DNA of 64,000 nt from Shewanella sp. NFH-SH190041 (GTDB lineage Bacteria > Pseudomonadota > Gammaproteobacteria > Enterobacterales > Shewanellaceae), in contig NZ_AP026070.1 in NCBI RefSeq assembly GCF_024363255.1, forward strand, positions 372,001-436,000. The letters are read 5' to 3'. The translations under genes and the position numbers were made by a program. The notes below the pieces were generated by a model. The model saw nothing but the letters and a program-made list of their open reading frames with translations, had not been told where the DNA came from and ran no database searches. Shown piece by piece: positions 45,966-56,310 of the stretch (the stretch's first letter is position 1; the number at the start of each line of letters is the position of its first letter).

Positions 45966-46229
45966 GGGTATGTTGACTTTTCAGGGTTAAATTTTGTTCG
46001 AGATAAAAGCGTTTTAATCGCGGCGAGCGGTTTGCTGCCTAGTTGTTCTAAGCAAAAACCGCTCAACAAAGAGTAGAACGCTTTTAGCCGAACCCTTCGG
46101 GCAGCGTTTGAGGCTACTTTCTACAGCGTTATCGGCTTATCAGGTAGCGCAACTACATCTCAAAACCTCTGCCTTGTATAAAGCATCCTCAAATCGCTGC
46201 AAAAACAAACTTGAAAGGTCAACAGACCC
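45966..46229 (+). mobile_element. MITE-like element, copy C (264 bp)
   Basis: The ends are GGGTATGTTGACTTTTC and, inverted, GGGTCTGTTGACCTTTC, flanked by TA at 45964-45965 and 46230-46231. The length equals that of copy A. The inner hairpin arms GAGCGGTTTGC / GCAAAAACCGCTC are intact. The right end lies 7 bp before the Shine-Dalgarno sequence of the aminotransferase gene, and an open frame runs from the element into that gene. Confidence 0.87.
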
Positions 46230-46248
46230 TAGAGATAAGGAGATTAAC

Positions 46249-47388
46249 ATGATTGCTGCACCCAAGTTTGCACCGTTTAATCCACCCCGCCGGGTGTTGA
46301 TGGGACCTGGTCCATCGGATGTATACCCTGAGGTCTTAGCGGCGCAGTCAAGGCCAACGGTGGGCCATTTGGATCCGCTGTTTATTCAAATGATGGATGA
46401 ACTTAAGGCGCTGATCCAATATGCCTTTCAGACTGAAAATGAGATGACAGTTGCCATTTCTGCCCCTGGCAGTGCCGGGATGGAAGCCTGCTTTGTCAAT
46501 CTGGTTGAGCCGGGCGATAAAGTGGTTGTCTGTCGTAATGGCGTATTTGGGGAGCGGATGCGACAGAATGTTGAGCGCTGTGGCGGGCAGGTGGTGATGG
46601 TGGATAACGAATGGGGTGAGCCGGTTGATGTTGCTGAGGTTGAAGTCGCGCTGCACGCTAACCCGGATGCCAAATTTGTTGCCTTTGTGCATGCAGAAAC
46701 CTCCACCGGTGCCGTGTCTGATGCTAAAGCCCTTTGCGCATTGGCGAAAGCCCATGACTGCCTGACCATTGTTGATGCTGTTACATCACTGGGTGGAGTA
46801 GAACTTAAAGTTGATGAATGGGGCATTGATGCTGTTTATTCCGGCTCTCAGAAGTGTCTCTCCTGCGTACCAGGATTGTCCCCTGTGTCATTTTCTCCGG
46901 CGGCAGTAGAGAAGCTCACTTCCCGTAAAACTCAGGTGCAAAGCTGGTTTTTAGATCAAACACTGGTGATGGGCTACTGGAGTGGGGGGGGACGCCGCAG
47001 TTACCACCACACCGCACCGGTCAATGCGCTGTATGCTTTGCACGAATCTCTGCGTTTGTTGGCAGCAGAGGGGCTGGAGCAAGCATGGCAGCGTCACCGG
47101 GATATGCATGAGCTGCTTAAAAGCGGATTGACAGAATTGGGGCTGGAATTTGTGGTACCAGAGGCCAGTCGACTACCACAACTTAATGCCATATACATTC
47201 CCGCTGGGGTGGATGATGCCGCGGTGCGCCGCCAATTACTGCAAGATTATAACCTTGAAATTGGTGCTGGATTAGGGGCGTTAGCCGGGCGAGCTTGGCG
47301 GATAGGTTTGATGGGCTATGGCGCGCGGCGGGAAAATGTTGCCCTGTGTCTTAAAGCATTGGGGGATGTGTTGGCGCAGCAACCTTAA
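46249..47388 (+). CDS. Class V aminotransferase (serine-pyruvate / alanine-glyoxylate type)
   Basis: The 379-residue PLP enzyme belongs to the AGXT-like group of class V aminotransferases: RRVLMGPGPSDVYPEV and SRPTVGHLDPLF near the start, HAETSTGAVSDAK around 146, VDAVTSLGGVEL with the PLP aspartate, and the PLP lysine in YSGSQKCLSCVPG. Members transfer amino groups to glyoxylate or pyruvate; the substrate here cannot be fixed. The ATG at 46249 has AAGGAG 6 bp upstream. A longer in-frame start lies inside MITE copy C and is not used. IlvE is a class IV enzyme, so this is not a displaced IlvE. Confidence 0.86.
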   Translation: MIAAPKFAPFNPPRRVLMGPGPSDVYPEVLAAQSRPTVGHLDPLFIQMMDELKALIQYAFQTENEMTVAISAPGSAGMEACFVNLVEPGDKVVVCRNGVFGERMRQNVERCGGQVVMVDNEWGEPVDVAEVEVALHANPDAKFVAFVHAETSTGAVSDAKALCALAKAHDCLTIVDAVTSLGGVELKVDEWGIDAVYSGSQKCLSCVPGLSPVSFSPAAVEKLTSRKTQVQSWFLDQTLVMGYWSGGGRRSYHHTAPVNALYALHESLRLLAAEGLEQAWQRHRDMHELLKSGLTELGLEFVVPEASRLPQLNAIYIPAGVDDAAVRRQLLQDYNLEIGAGLGALAGRAWRIGLMGYGARRENVALCLKALGDVLAQQP

Positions 47389-47428
47389 TTTTTCAGGGAC
47401 ATAGCTTCTGAATGCTGACAGATAATAC

Positions 47429-47465
47429 ACAGGCCGAAATCCATTGGATTCGGCCTGTTTATTTT
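47429..47465. terminator. Terminator between the aminotransferase gene and lplA
   Basis: ACAGGCCGAA-ATCC / GGAT-TCGGCCTGT forms a 13-bp stem with one bulge, followed by TTATTTTG. It lies between convergent genes. Confidence 0.87.
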
Positions 47466-47522
47466 GTGGAGCCTTCAAGGTCGTCGGCAGATTATGGTTG
47501 CACAGCGTTTTGCTTTTTTTGT

Positions 47523-48578
47523 TTAGCGCAATTGTTGCGCTAGCCAGAGTCCCAGTTCTTGCAGCGGATTTGGCTGCGGGGCAGTTGTGGTGCTTGGCGC
47601 TGTTTTCCCACTCAGGGCTGTTTGCTGGCTTAATGCTGTAATGTGTTGTAGCAGAGGCTCAGGTTGATATGCCACGCCGGTGAGACTGTCAGCCAGTTGT
47701 TCCAGAGGTTGAGGATCAAGTGCATCTGTGTAGATACTGGCATGTTTAATGACCCCTTTTTCCACATCGAGTAGTAATTCAACGCTGCCCCAACTGAAGC
47801 GTTCATCTAATGAATGGGTAAATGGCGGAGTTTGGCCGAAGTTCCATTCCCAACTTTGTTGGCGTTGATACTTGTCATCGAAGCCGGGTAAATCCTGTGG
47901 CCACTCGGTCTCACTGATCTGTTCTACTTCCGCCATGGTGTCATAGTGGCGGTTGAAGGTGTTGATGATGGCCTTACAGATCTGCTGGTGGTCAATATCG
48001 GGTTTAATGCTGTTAAGGTTAATGACCCGGGATTTGACCGAGGTTATCCCTTTAGCTTGCAGTTTTTTCACATCGGGATTGAGGTAGTCCGCTAAACGGC
48101 TCATATCGGCGCTGAGCAGCAGGGTGCCATGGTGAAAGCCGCGATCCAGTGTTTCTCGGTACGCAGAGCCAGAAAATTTACGCAAGCCTTGCGCATCTTC
48201 CACCACTAAATCATTGCGGCCATTGGTTTGCGCGGTAATACCTAATTGTTGCAGTGCATCCAGGACAATTTGAGTGGAGACACTTTTATCGTATTCAGGC
48301 TTGCCAGCCATAAATGTGAAATTGGTATTGCCTAAATCGTGAAATACGGCACCGCCCCCGGTTTGCCGCCGAGCCAATTTAATACCATCCCGTTCCATCA
48401 ATTCAGTGCGACATTCCCGCCAGGGATTTTGTGCCCTACCGATCACAACTGTGTCGGCATTGCGCCAGAGAAACAGTACTCGCTGATCGGCAGGCATATT
48501 GCGAAAAATAGTGTCTTCAACCGCGAGGTTGAACCAAGGATTAGTGGAGGTGGAAATCAGTATGCGGGTACGAGGCAT
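47523..48578 (-). CDS. lplA: Lipoate--protein ligase A
   Basis: The 351-residue enzyme attaches free lipoate to 2-oxoacid dehydrogenases and the glycine cleavage H protein. Visible motifs are the lipoate-binding [20 protein letters not shown] around residues 70-89 and the adenylate-binding KFSGSAYRE around 135. The C-terminal accessory domain (from about 250) is present. It is about 13 residues longer than E. coli LplA, with a Thr/Pro/Gln-rich stretch near the end. Confidence 0.93.
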   Translation of the reverse strand: MPRTRILISTSTNPWFNLAVEDTIFRNMPADQRVLFLWRNADTVVIGRAQNPWRECRTELMERDGIKLARRQTGGGAVFHDLGNTNFTFMAGKPEYDKSVSTQIVLDALQQLGITAQTNGRNDLVVEDAQGLRKFSGSAYRETLDRGFHHGTLLLSADMSRLADYLNPDVKKLQAKGITSVKSRVINLNSIKPDIDHQQICKAIINTFNRHYDTMAEVEQISETEWPQDLPGFDDKYQRQQSWEWNFGQTPPFTHSLDERFSWGSVELLLDVEKGVIKHASIYTDALDPQPLEQLADSLTGVAYQPEPLLQHITALSQQTALSGKTAPSTTTAPQPNPLQELGLWLAQQLR

Positions 48579-49002
48579 AGGTGAAACAACTCTGAATGTT
48601 TAGATAATTCTGTGGCTTATATTACTTTAATGCCGTGGACTTTTGCTGCTTTATCTTTGAGCAACCATATAAATAATTATGAATGTTATTTTCAGTATTA
48701 AAGTTAATATGTTGAATATTATGGGAATTTTATTTCTTAATCGGGAATATCGTTTGCTGTTATCTAATTAGCAAATACTAAAGAAAAAGTTAATGCTAAT
48801 AATATATATAATTAATTTACGTTAATGAATAATTGATCTGTCTTTCTTAGAAGCTTAAGGTATTAAATTAATACAGATTGATAAGTTTTATTGTCTGAAA
48901 CAACATGATTAATTAATTCTAATAATATATTTATTCATTTTTTGATAATTATTAGCCGACTTTTGGCTTATGTTTACATTTTAAAGGTTATAAAAGGTTT
49001 TT
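48579..49002. other. AT-rich intergenic region before a chemoreceptor gene
   Basis: The 424-bp gap between divergent lplA and the chemoreceptor gene is very AT-rich. No gene, clear hairpin or recognised operator was seen; it presumably holds both promoters. Confidence 0.4.
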
Positions 49003-50655
49003 ATGCAATTTAGACATCTTACAATAGGGAAGAAGCTTGCCGTTGCTTTTTCTTTATTTGCATTAGTTTTAGTGTTTATGGGGCTATCTTCTCTTTATTT
49101 ATTTTATGAAATGAATGAGCAAGTGGTTGAAATTACAGATAATAATATTCCTAGTTTAAATTTGGCCAGCGATATTCGTAGTGAAGTCGCGGATTTCAGA
49201 CGTTATGAGTTGGGATATTTTTTATTGCCGCAACAATCTGGTTTACACGGGCAGTATATTGAGGTGATGAAAGATAAAAAAAATAAAATTTTCAATTATT
49301 TGGATGATTACAAGAAAGATTTATCTAATCAAAATGAAACTTCAATTTATAACTCTGTGATGGTGAATTGGGATGAATATCATCAACTCCATGATAGAGT
49401 ATTCAATATGATTCAGAACGGTCAATTGGCTCAAGCACAGACGTTATTTTTAGCTCAAGGCCCGGCAATGTTTGTCAAGGTGATGTCTGATGCAGAAAAA
49501 CTTATCAAACTGAATCACGGCTTTGCCCGCCAAAGTCGTATTGATGTAGAGCATAGCTACAGTTCTGCGGTACAGAGCATTATTGTGATTACATTGATTG
49601 CGCTGGTATTGGTACTGTTTTTCGCCACTATGTTGACCAAGCAGATCCGGGGACCATTGATTATGTTGGTGAATCAGGCTCGGGCGATTGCTCAGGGTAA
49701 ATTGGGCCGAGGTGAGCTGTGTGAATGGATGGAAACGGATCGGATAAACCGAGACGAAACAGGGCAATTGGCTGAAGCCGTAAAGGATATGAAAGACGGC
49801 TTAAGCCACTTAGTTTCGGAAATCTCTTCATCTGTGGCGCAGTTAAGTTCCGCTGTAGAAGAGATGAGCGCGATTTCTGAGCAGTCTGCTCAAGGCATGT
49901 CGCAGCAGCAAAGTGAAATTGATCAGGTGGCTACGGCCATGAATCAAATGCAGTCTACTCTGGGGGAAGTTGCCCGCAATACCACTGAGGCTGCTAGCGC
50001 TGCGAATTATGCTCGCACGGCTGCTGAAGAAGGCACTGGCGTTGTGCATGATACGGTAACCAGTATTGATGCTGTAGCAGGTAAGCTGGATATTGCCTCT
50101 GGTGTCGTACAGCAATTAGAGCAAGATAGCCACAATATCAGCATGGTACTGGATGTTATCCGCGGTATTGCTGATCAAACTAACCTGTTGGCATTGAATG
50201 CGGCCATTGAAGCTGCCCGTGCCGGAGAGCAGGGGCGTGGGTTTGCCGTGGTATCTGATGAAGTGCGAACTCTGGCCCAGCGCACTCAGGACTCAACCGA
50301 AGAGATCAGTAAAACCATTGAAATGCTGCAAAGCCGAACTGCTCAAGCAGATGAAGCAATGCAGGTGAGTCGCGAGCAGATGCAGAGCTCACTGGCGCTA
50401 GCCAGTAAAGCTGGGGAAAGTATTGTCAGCATCAATCAAGCGGTTAGCACCATTACCGATATGAATAATCAGATTGCCAGTGCGACGGAAGAGCAAAATG
50501 TGGTTGCTGACGAACTGAATAGAAATATCACCACGATTCAGACTGTTGCCGATGAAAATGCTCAAGGGGCTCGTCATACTGCGTCGACTTGTCATGATTT
50601 GAACCGTTTGGCTTCTGAGTTATTAGAGACCACCAGACGTTTTGATTTGAATTGA
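49003..50655 (+). CDS. Methyl-accepting chemotaxis protein, four-helix-bundle sensor
   Basis: The 550-residue chemoreceptor has a first membrane helix (about 12-32), a periplasmic helical sensor with the [18 protein letters not shown] type of helix (4HB_MCP), a second helix (about 188-208), a HAMP domain and a signalling domain. The signalling tip ([20 protein letters not shown], then [20 protein letters not shown]) lies around 386-425. It signals to CheA/CheW and the flagellar motor. Ligand unknown. No C-terminal CheR-binding pentapeptide is present. A terminator follows. Confidence 0.92.
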   Translation: MQFRHLTIGKKLAVAFSLFALVLVFMGLSSLYLFYEMNEQVVEITDNNIPSLNLASDIRSEVADFRRYELGYFLLPQQSGLHGQYIEVMKDKKNKIFNYLDDYKKDLSNQNETSIYNSVMVNWDEYHQLHDRVFNMIQNGQLAQAQTLFLAQGPAMFVKVMSDAEKLIKLNHGFARQSRIDVEHSYSSAVQSIIVITLIALVLVLFFATMLTKQIRGPLIMLVNQARAIAQGKLGRGELCEWMETDRINRDETGQLAEAVKDMKDGLSHLVSEISSSVAQLSSAVEEMSAISEQSAQGMSQQQSEIDQVATAMNQMQSTLGEVARNTTEAASAANYARTAAEEGTGVVHDTVTSIDAVAGKLDIASGVVQQLEQDSHNISMVLDVIRGIADQTNLLALNAAIEAARAGEQGRGFAVVSDEVRTLAQRTQDSTEEISKTIEMLQSRTAQADEAMQVSREQMQSSLALASKAGESIVSINQAVSTITDMNNQIASATEEQNVVADELNRNITTIQTVADENAQGARHTASTCHDLNRLASELLETTRRFDLN

Positions 50656-50677
50656 TTAAGTTATTAATAATGATGAA

Positions 50678-50706
50678 AAATAGCGGCATTGTGGCCGCTA
50701 TTTTTA
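50678..50706. terminator. Terminator after the first chemoreceptor gene
   Basis: AAATAGCGGC / GCCGCTATTT (10 bp, six-base loop) is followed by TTTATTG and preceded by A residues. It sits between convergent genes and may act both ways. Confidence 0.85.
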
Positions 50707-50725
50707 TTGGTGTTTATGACGGACA

Positions 50726-50977
50726 TTATTCTTGAATATGCTGCCCGTTATTATTATCAGCATGGTCAACGCTTTCATCTTGGAATGCCATAATATCACC
50801 CGGTTGACATGCAAGTACTTGGCATAATTTATCTAATGTTGAAAAGCGAATTGCTTTTGCTTTACCGTTTTTCAAAATTGATAAATTTGCTTCTGTGATT
50901 CCAACCTGCTGTGCCAGTGTTTTTAGGCGTATTTTTCTTTTTGCCATCATTACATCTAAATTAATATAGATAGCCAT
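50726..50977 (-). CDS. Small XRE-family (Cro/CI) transcriptional regulator
   Basis: The 83-residue protein is one helix-turn-helix domain (RLKTLAQQVGITEANLSILK, then NGKAKAIRFSTLDKLCQVLA) with the typical end CQPGDIMAF. It is of the YozG-like type that is regularly found next to DUF2975 membrane proteins. Here it starts 9 bp after such a gene, so both are one unit. It probably represses its own operon; the signal is unknown. Confidence 0.85.
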   Translation of the reverse strand: MAIYINLDVMMAKRKIRLKTLAQQVGITEANLSILKNGKAKAIRFSTLDKLCQVLACQPGDIMAFQDESVDHADNNNGQHIQE

Positions 50978-50986
50978 GATAACCTC

Positions 50987-51535
50987 TTAAATTGTATATT
51001 TATTTTCTTCAGCAATTTGCTGAGCTTCCTGCATAACCCAGGCGATAATGGTCACAGTAAAGCCGAGTATTATAGTCAGCAGATTCATACTGGAAATACC
51101 AATGCTGAAAATACGCTCTCCAATCGGATTATTGATAGTTAAAATAATTGACATCAAGGCGTTATAAATAATCTCCCCGATCACCCAATAAAAAATAGTC
51201 AAGCCGAGCTTACGGTAAATTCTGGTATTAGCTTGCGTGAATATTTCACCCTGTTCGTAGTGGCTGAACAACTGAATGAGCTGTTTGAAGGCATAGAATA
51301 AAATGCCATAAAGCATCAGACTGCAGATTACTGCCAGTAATTTGGTTTGGGCAGATAAGGGTATTGATGTGTACTGGTCAACGGGGATCTGAAATGGCGC
51401 AATAGTAAATACTGACAGCCAGGAATAGTCTGTTCCTTGGCTGAGCCAATAGGCACAGATCCCCACGGGAAAGAGAATTGCCAGTCCCTGAAATAGCCAT
51501 TTTATCCGTCTACTCTGTGCTTGAATGTGTCCCAT
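50987..51535 (-). CDS. DUF2975 membrane protein
   Basis: The 182-residue protein has four hydrophobic segments (about residues 16-35, 66-88, 112-132 and 146-170) and the FTQANTRIYRKLG motif between helices 2 and 3 that is typical of DUF2975. The family has no proven biochemical role. It is paired with the small XRE regulator that follows. The ATG at 51535 is preferred to a TTG four codons upstream. Confidence 0.83.
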   Translation of the reverse strand: MGHIQAQSRRIKWLFQGLAILFPVGICAYWLSQGTDYSWLSVFTIAPFQIPVDQYTSIPLSAQTKLLAVICSLMLYGILFYAFKQLIQLFSHYEQGEIFTQANTRIYRKLGLTIFYWVIGEIIYNALMSIILTINNPIGERIFSIGISSMNLLTIILGFTVTIIAWVMQEAQQIAEENKYTI

Positions 51536-51676
51536 AAAAAATTCCAACCAGTAATTAAGATAGCGATATCTTAGGCTTTATTTTTCTTTTATCAATAAAA
51601 AAATATCGAAAAACGATAATTATTTTATATTGAACAAAAAACTGCCTGAATAATCAAGCAGTTATTTGGGATGGGA

Positions 51677-53014
51677 TTAGCGGTAAAAATAATGATGTCG
51701 GTTGCAGTAGAGCATGGCGGTTAGTGCTATGGCGGCAATGAGCATCATGTAATAGGCTGGCGCCATGGCACTGCCGGTAAATTCGATCAATGTCGTTGCA
51801 ACCAAGGGGGCGGTGCCGCCGAAAATGGCATTGGCGGAATTAAAGGAAAAGGCAAAGCCGCTGTATCTGACATTGGTTGGAAACAGTTCGCATAAGAAGC
51901 AAGTCAGGGTGCCGTCATTAAGCGCTAGAAACAGCCCCATCAGGATCTGAGCCAGCAAAATAATCGCGAAGTGAGATAGGCTCATCAGAAAGAACAGCGG
52001 CAGGGTGAACAACATAAAACATAAGCAAGCCAATACCAGTAGTTGCCCACGCCCAAATCGGTCAGACAAGGCGCCGACACACAACACTGCGACAATGTAG
52101 CCAGTTAATGTCAGGCTGGAGATGGTAAAAGCCTGTTGTTCACTTAATCCCAGCTCAAAAGTCAGATAAATTGGCATATAGCTGAGTAAGAGATAAAACC
52201 CCACCGCATTGAGTGATGTGACACCACAAGCGGCAAACATGCTACTGCGGTGATGGCGGAAAATGGTTTTAATTGGCGCGGGATCTTTTACCTTGGTCTT
52301 TTTTTGCTGTTGGAACTGTATGAATTCCTGTGAATCTTCTAGATGAAAGCGGATATATAACCCTATTAGCCCCAGCGGAGCCGCTAATAAAAATGGCACT
52401 CTCCAGCCCCAACCGTGCAGATCTTCGGGACTAAGATAGCTATACATTGCGGAGACAAATAGGGAACCGAACAATAACCCGGTTGCGGCACTGGCTGGTA
52501 CTAGGCTGGCATAAAACCCTTTACGGTCTTTGGGGGCATGTTCAGTTAAAAAGGTCGCCGCGCCAGCATATTCACCTGACGCGGAAAACCCCTGAACGAG
52601 CCGACAAATTAGCAGTAACAGTGGTGCCATTAGGCCGATGCTTTCATATCCTGGCAGTAAGGCGATACAGAAGGTGGCAATTGACATCAGAATAATGGAT
52701 ACCGAGAGGGCGGTTTTGCGGCCGAGTCGATCGCCGATATGCCCCCAGAATATCCCGCCTAGTGGCCGAACCATAAACGAAAGTGCAAATACAGAAAATG
52801 TCGCGATAAGTGCGGTGGTGCTGTCGTATTCAGGAAAAAAGAATGCTGAGATAATTGCAGCCATAAAGCCATAACTGGCGTAATCAAACCACTCAACAAA
52901 ATTACCTAAAAAGCATGCAGTAGCAGCTTTAGATAAACTTTTATTTTTGATGGTACGGACATTAATGCTTTCTTTGGCGGCTAATGAGTGTGGCGTCCGT
53001 GCTCCTATTGTCAT
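51677..53014 (-). CDS. MFS transporter, metabolite:H+ symporter (MHS) family
   Basis: The 445-residue, 12-helix protein has the MHS signature set: FLGNFVEWFDYASYGFMAA around 35-53, the loop 2-3 motif GHIGDRLGRKTAL around 92-104, and RLVQGFSASGEYAGAATFL around 138-156 (the family has GFSxGGE; here GFSASGE). Relatives include ProP, KgtP and ShiA, which carry osmolytes, 2-oxoglutarate or shikimate. The substrate cannot be read. The N-terminus has about 28 extra polar residues. It stands alone. Confidence 0.86.
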   Translation of the reverse strand: MTIGARTPHSLAAKESINVRTIKNKSLSKAATACFLGNFVEWFDYASYGFMAAIISAFFFPEYDSTTALIATFSVFALSFMVRPLGGIFWGHIGDRLGRKTALSVSIILMSIATFCIALLPGYESIGLMAPLLLLICRLVQGFSASGEYAGAATFLTEHAPKDRKGFYASLVPASAATGLLFGSLFVSAMYSYLSPEDLHGWGWRVPFLLAAPLGLIGLYIRFHLEDSQEFIQFQQQKKTKVKDPAPIKTIFRHHRSSMFAACGVTSLNAVGFYLLLSYMPIYLTFELGLSEQQAFTISSLTLTGYIVAVLCVGALSDRFGRGQLLVLACLCFMLFTLPLFFLMSLSHFAIILLAQILMGLFLALNDGTLTCFLCELFPTNVRYSGFAFSFNSANAIFGGTAPLVATTLIEFTGSAMAPAYYMMLIAAIALTAMLYCNRHHYFYR

Positions 53015-53747
53015 GCTTAATACTCCTGTATTTTTTACTCAGTTTATTGAGTCACTAATATTCATTTGCATCTATCTGAATAAATTGTTTTTTATCTATT
53101 TTGTATGCTTTGTATAAAGTCTGTTGTTGGTGACTTATACACAAGGTGTTTTGCTGACAGCTTTTGTGCGTTTTTGGGCGAGTAACAGGAATAGATTCAA
53201 GCGCGCATTGTGCCGGGGAGGTTATTTTTCTCTCACTGTCGCTGTCCATTCTGTTTGCTTTTCCCATGGGATTTTAATGGTGCAAGGAAGGTGTTTTTCG
53301 CTTTTTGAGCCAAGTTAAGCGGTTCAATAATGAGAAGGTTAATTTAACCTGCCTACGAGGAATAATTCTATTTTTTAACCAGGTTTTGTGAGTTGGTTTG
53401 GGTTAATTGTGAGTTATTTGATGTTGACTTGTTTTATTTTTAGCGATGTAAATATTTTTATTTGATACAAATTATCTGATTTGTTCACTATTTAAGAAAT
53501 TTAATGATATTTATTGTTATGGTATGACGAAGAAAAATTAATCGATTTTATCCAATTATTCTGTTTCTTGGTATTATATTAATTACTTAATATTAATCTA
53601 TAAAACTATTGGTTCTCAATTTTGCTACACAAATACATTGATATTAGTGTTAAATTGATCAATTAAACATTATTTCAGTTATTTACCTTTACTTATCATG
53701 GATGGATGGTAAAAGTTAGCTTTATTTTAATTAATCTTTGTTACTAA
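53015..53747. other. 733-bp AT-rich intergenic region
   Basis: Between the divergent MHS transporter and the second chemoreceptor gene no coding region is supported. Short open frames at 53055-53318 have no ribosome binding site and no recognisable product. The right half is very AT-rich. It may simply hold the two promoters; its length is unusual for this window. Confidence 0.4.
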
Positions 53748-55631
53748 ATGTCTTTGTCCATCAAAAATCAAATTATTTTGGCTACTGCAAGTATTGTTGC
53801 GATTGTGTGTGGGTTGCAAGCGTGGCTTTCTGTTAGCAGTTTAACTGAGCTAACGCTTCAAAATGTGAATGCTGAAATGAAGCAAAGTAGTGGTGCTACC
53901 AGCAACTTTATTAGTGCTTGGTTAGAGCTGCGTAAGCAGATCTTATTGGTGAATGAAAACGCGGTAACGAAGGGGCGGGATATCAGTTCCCAAATGCGTC
54001 AGACTAAACGCGTCGGGCACTTTTCTGCTGTGTATACGGCATTTGAAGATAATCGTTTAGTTACCGCGGAAAAAAATGCGGATTGGGCCAAAGATTATCA
54101 TCATAAAGATCATGACTGGTATAAGCAGGCCCGAGAGAGTAGTGAGCTGATTGTGACCTCGCCTTACAATAATGTGCATCAAAATCTGGTGGTGACGTTA
54201 GCGAAATCTTTTGCCGGTAGCAGCCCTGGGGTATTAGCAGCGGATGTGCCTGTAGCGGATATTGTCGATCAAGTCAGAGATATTAAGCTACAAAATGACG
54301 GTTTTGCGGTACTGATTGATGGCCATAATAATATTGTGGCTTATAAAGATGCTGCGATGACAGGCACTTCTTTGACAACATTAGACAGTGAATTAACGCC
54401 AGCATTTATTCGTCGTCTAGGTCAGGCTGATGAGCCTTATGAATTTCACTTTGATCCAGACAATAGAACGAAATGGATTTATGTGACCCCGATTCAAGGG
54501 ACAAAGTGGAATTTGGCTATTTTCATGGATAAAAATGTCGCATTACAAGCGGTTAAACAACAAGTATGGCTGGATTTGATGACCACGTTAGGTCTGTTTG
54601 TATTGGTCTTGGCGTTGGGAAGTTGGATTATGACCCGATTACTAAAACCTTTAGCAGAATTGAATGATGCTGTTGATGAGTTAGCCCAGGGGGACGCCAA
54701 TCTTAGCTATCGCCTGACGATTAAACGTGATGATGAAATCGGGCGTTTATCAACTAGTATGAACCGGTTTATTGCTCAGCTGCAGACACTGATTAGCGAT
54801 TTAGTTCAGCGTACCGATACGCTTAATAATATCACTGAGGATGCCAGTAAGGTATCAGAACGGACTGCTCAAGCTATTGACCAGCAACGACAGCAAGTTG
54901 ATCAAGCCGCGACGGCAATTCATCAAATGAGCATTTCTGCGAGTGAAATTGCCAGTCATGCGGAGATGAGTGCGACTGCTGCTCAGTCTTCATCCGCAGC
55001 TTGTGGTCAGGGGCAGGAGATTATCAGCCGTAATATGAAGGCGATTGATCGTGCGGCGCGGGAGATTGTCGATGCCAGTGGGGTGATCACCGAATTGGAT
55101 ACAAATATCCAGGGCATTAATCAAATTTTGGTCAATATTCAAAGTATTGCAGATCAGACCAATTTGCTGGCGTTAAATGCTGCTATTGAAGCGGCTCGGG
55201 CTGGCAGCCATGGGCGGGGCTTTGCCGTTGTTGCTGATGAGGTACGCACCTTGAGTCAACGTACACATACCGCAACAGAAGAGGTCAGCCGCATTATTAG
55301 TACTTTGCAAAATAATGCTCAACGCGCGGTGCAGGCGATGAGTAACAGTAATGAACAGGCTCAAGTCGGGGTGAATTTTGCGCAGCAGGCAAATGATTGT
55401 TTAATGCAGATTACCGATTCCATCACTCATATCTCGGATATGGCGAATCAAATCGCCAATGCGGCAGAAGAGCAGCGGGCCGTTAGTGAGGATATTAGTC
55501 AAAATACTCGACGCATTTTGAATGCGGCCGATGATGTTGCTCGACAAGCCAGTGCGGGTAATCAGCAAAATCGCCAGATTGCAGTTGAAGTCAGTGGTAT
55601 TGGTCAGCAGATAAATCGTTTTCAGATTTAA
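53748..55631 (+). CDS. Methyl-accepting chemotaxis protein, Cache sensor
   Basis: The 627-residue chemoreceptor has helices at about 7-28 and 275-297. Between them is a periplasmic Cache domain ([18 protein letters not shown] around 104-121, then [20 protein letters not shown]), of the type that binds amino acids, organic acids or amines. A HAMP domain (about 298-350) and a signalling domain with tip [20 protein letters not shown] around 466-485 follow. Ligand unknown. It has no CheR pentapeptide. Confidence 0.92.
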   Translation: MSLSIKNQIILATASIVAIVCGLQAWLSVSSLTELTLQNVNAEMKQSSGATSNFISAWLELRKQILLVNENAVTKGRDISSQMRQTKRVGHFSAVYTAFEDNRLVTAEKNADWAKDYHHKDHDWYKQARESSELIVTSPYNNVHQNLVVTLAKSFAGSSPGVLAADVPVADIVDQVRDIKLQNDGFAVLIDGHNNIVAYKDAAMTGTSLTTLDSELTPAFIRRLGQADEPYEFHFDPDNRTKWIYVTPIQGTKWNLAIFMDKNVALQAVKQQVWLDLMTTLGLFVLVLALGSWIMTRLLKPLAELNDAVDELAQGDANLSYRLTIKRDDEIGRLSTSMNRFIAQLQTLISDLVQRTDTLNNITEDASKVSERTAQAIDQQRQQVDQAATAIHQMSISASEIASHAEMSATAAQSSSAACGQGQEIISRNMKAIDRAAREIVDASGVITELDTNIQGINQILVNIQSIADQTNLLALNAAIEAARAGSHGRGFAVVADEVRTLSQRTHTATEEVSRIISTLQNNAQRAVQAMSNSNEQAQVGVNFAQQANDCLMQITDSITHISDMANQIANAAEEQRAVSEDISQNTRRILNAADDVARQASAGNQQNRQIAVEVSGIGQQINRFQI

Positions 55632-55783
55632 GGGAGCGTGAGGTTTTTACGCTGCGTCAGCTAACTGAGTATGCGCTGATGATGACGACTTTGCCCGTTT
55701 GGCTACTGTAGCCAGTAGTCATTACGGGCAAGTTAGTTAATCAGTTAAATGGTACAGGGCATCTGATGGTGGTTATTTTGCCT

Positions 55784-56041
55784 TCACGACTTGTGCTCGT
55801 TCAGTTTGGCTTCAAGCTCATCCATCCGGGCTTGCAAGGCCTCAAGTTTTTCCCGGGTTTTAAGCAGTACATGCTGTTGTACATCAAACTCTTCCCGAGA
55901 AACCAAATCTAACTTCATCAGTTGATTCTGTAGAATCTGTTTGCTGCGATCTTCAAATTCGCCGGCAAACTGCTTCAGACCTGAAGGGAGATTGTCCGTC
56001 AGCTGCTTGGCGATATCTTCTATTTTTTTTGGATTTATCAT
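55784..56041 (-). CDS. ubiK: Ubiquinone biosynthesis accessory factor
   Basis: The 85-residue protein starts MINPKKIEDIAKQLTDNLP and ends in a coiled coil (LKTREKLEALQARMDELEAK), the pattern of UbiK (YqiC). UbiK works with UbiJ in the soluble ubiquinone synthesis complex. It is a single-gene unit. Confidence 0.9.
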   Translation of the reverse strand: MINPKKIEDIAKQLTDNLPSGLKQFAGEFEDRSKQILQNQLMKLDLVSREEFDVQQHVLLKTREKLEALQARMDELEAKLNEHKS

Positions 56042-56257
56042 GACCTTGGCCCACTTTAGTAATGATGTTCAGAGGTTTGATTGTAACTGAGTCATTGATG
56101 CCTGTGGAAATTTTATCCTGCAGGCGTGGTATTCGTCAGCGTCGTTTTCTTCCTGTTGTGACGTCAGTGGTTTCTTACCGCGTTTATCGCTGCAAAAGGG
56201 GACTAAAATTTACCTTTGAAAAGGCAGCTACTCCTGATTTAGAGACTCTGTCTGGGA

Positions 56258-56288
56258 GATAAAAAAACGCCCGCATATAGCGGGCGTT
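56258..56288 (-). terminator. Terminator of the RND efflux operon
   Basis: On the minus strand AACGCCCGC / GCGGGCGTT (9 bp, loop TATAT) is followed by TTTTTTATC. It lies 23 bp beyond the stop codon of the pump gene. Confidence 0.9.
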
Positions 56289-56310
56289 GATGTACTAACA
56301 ATAGTGAGCG

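Noticed and set aside
46108..46248. A longer N-terminus for the aminotransferase
   Set aside because: The extra codons are MITE copy C sequence, and a strong ribosome binding site sits right before the ATG at 46249.
46249..47388. A relocated ilvE after ilvA
   Set aside because: The motifs are those of class V (AGXT-like) aminotransferases, whereas IlvE is a class IV fold enzyme.
53055..53318. Two overlapping short frames between the MHS transporter and the second chemoreceptor
   Set aside because: They lie opposite each other, lack ribosome binding sites and resemble no known protein.
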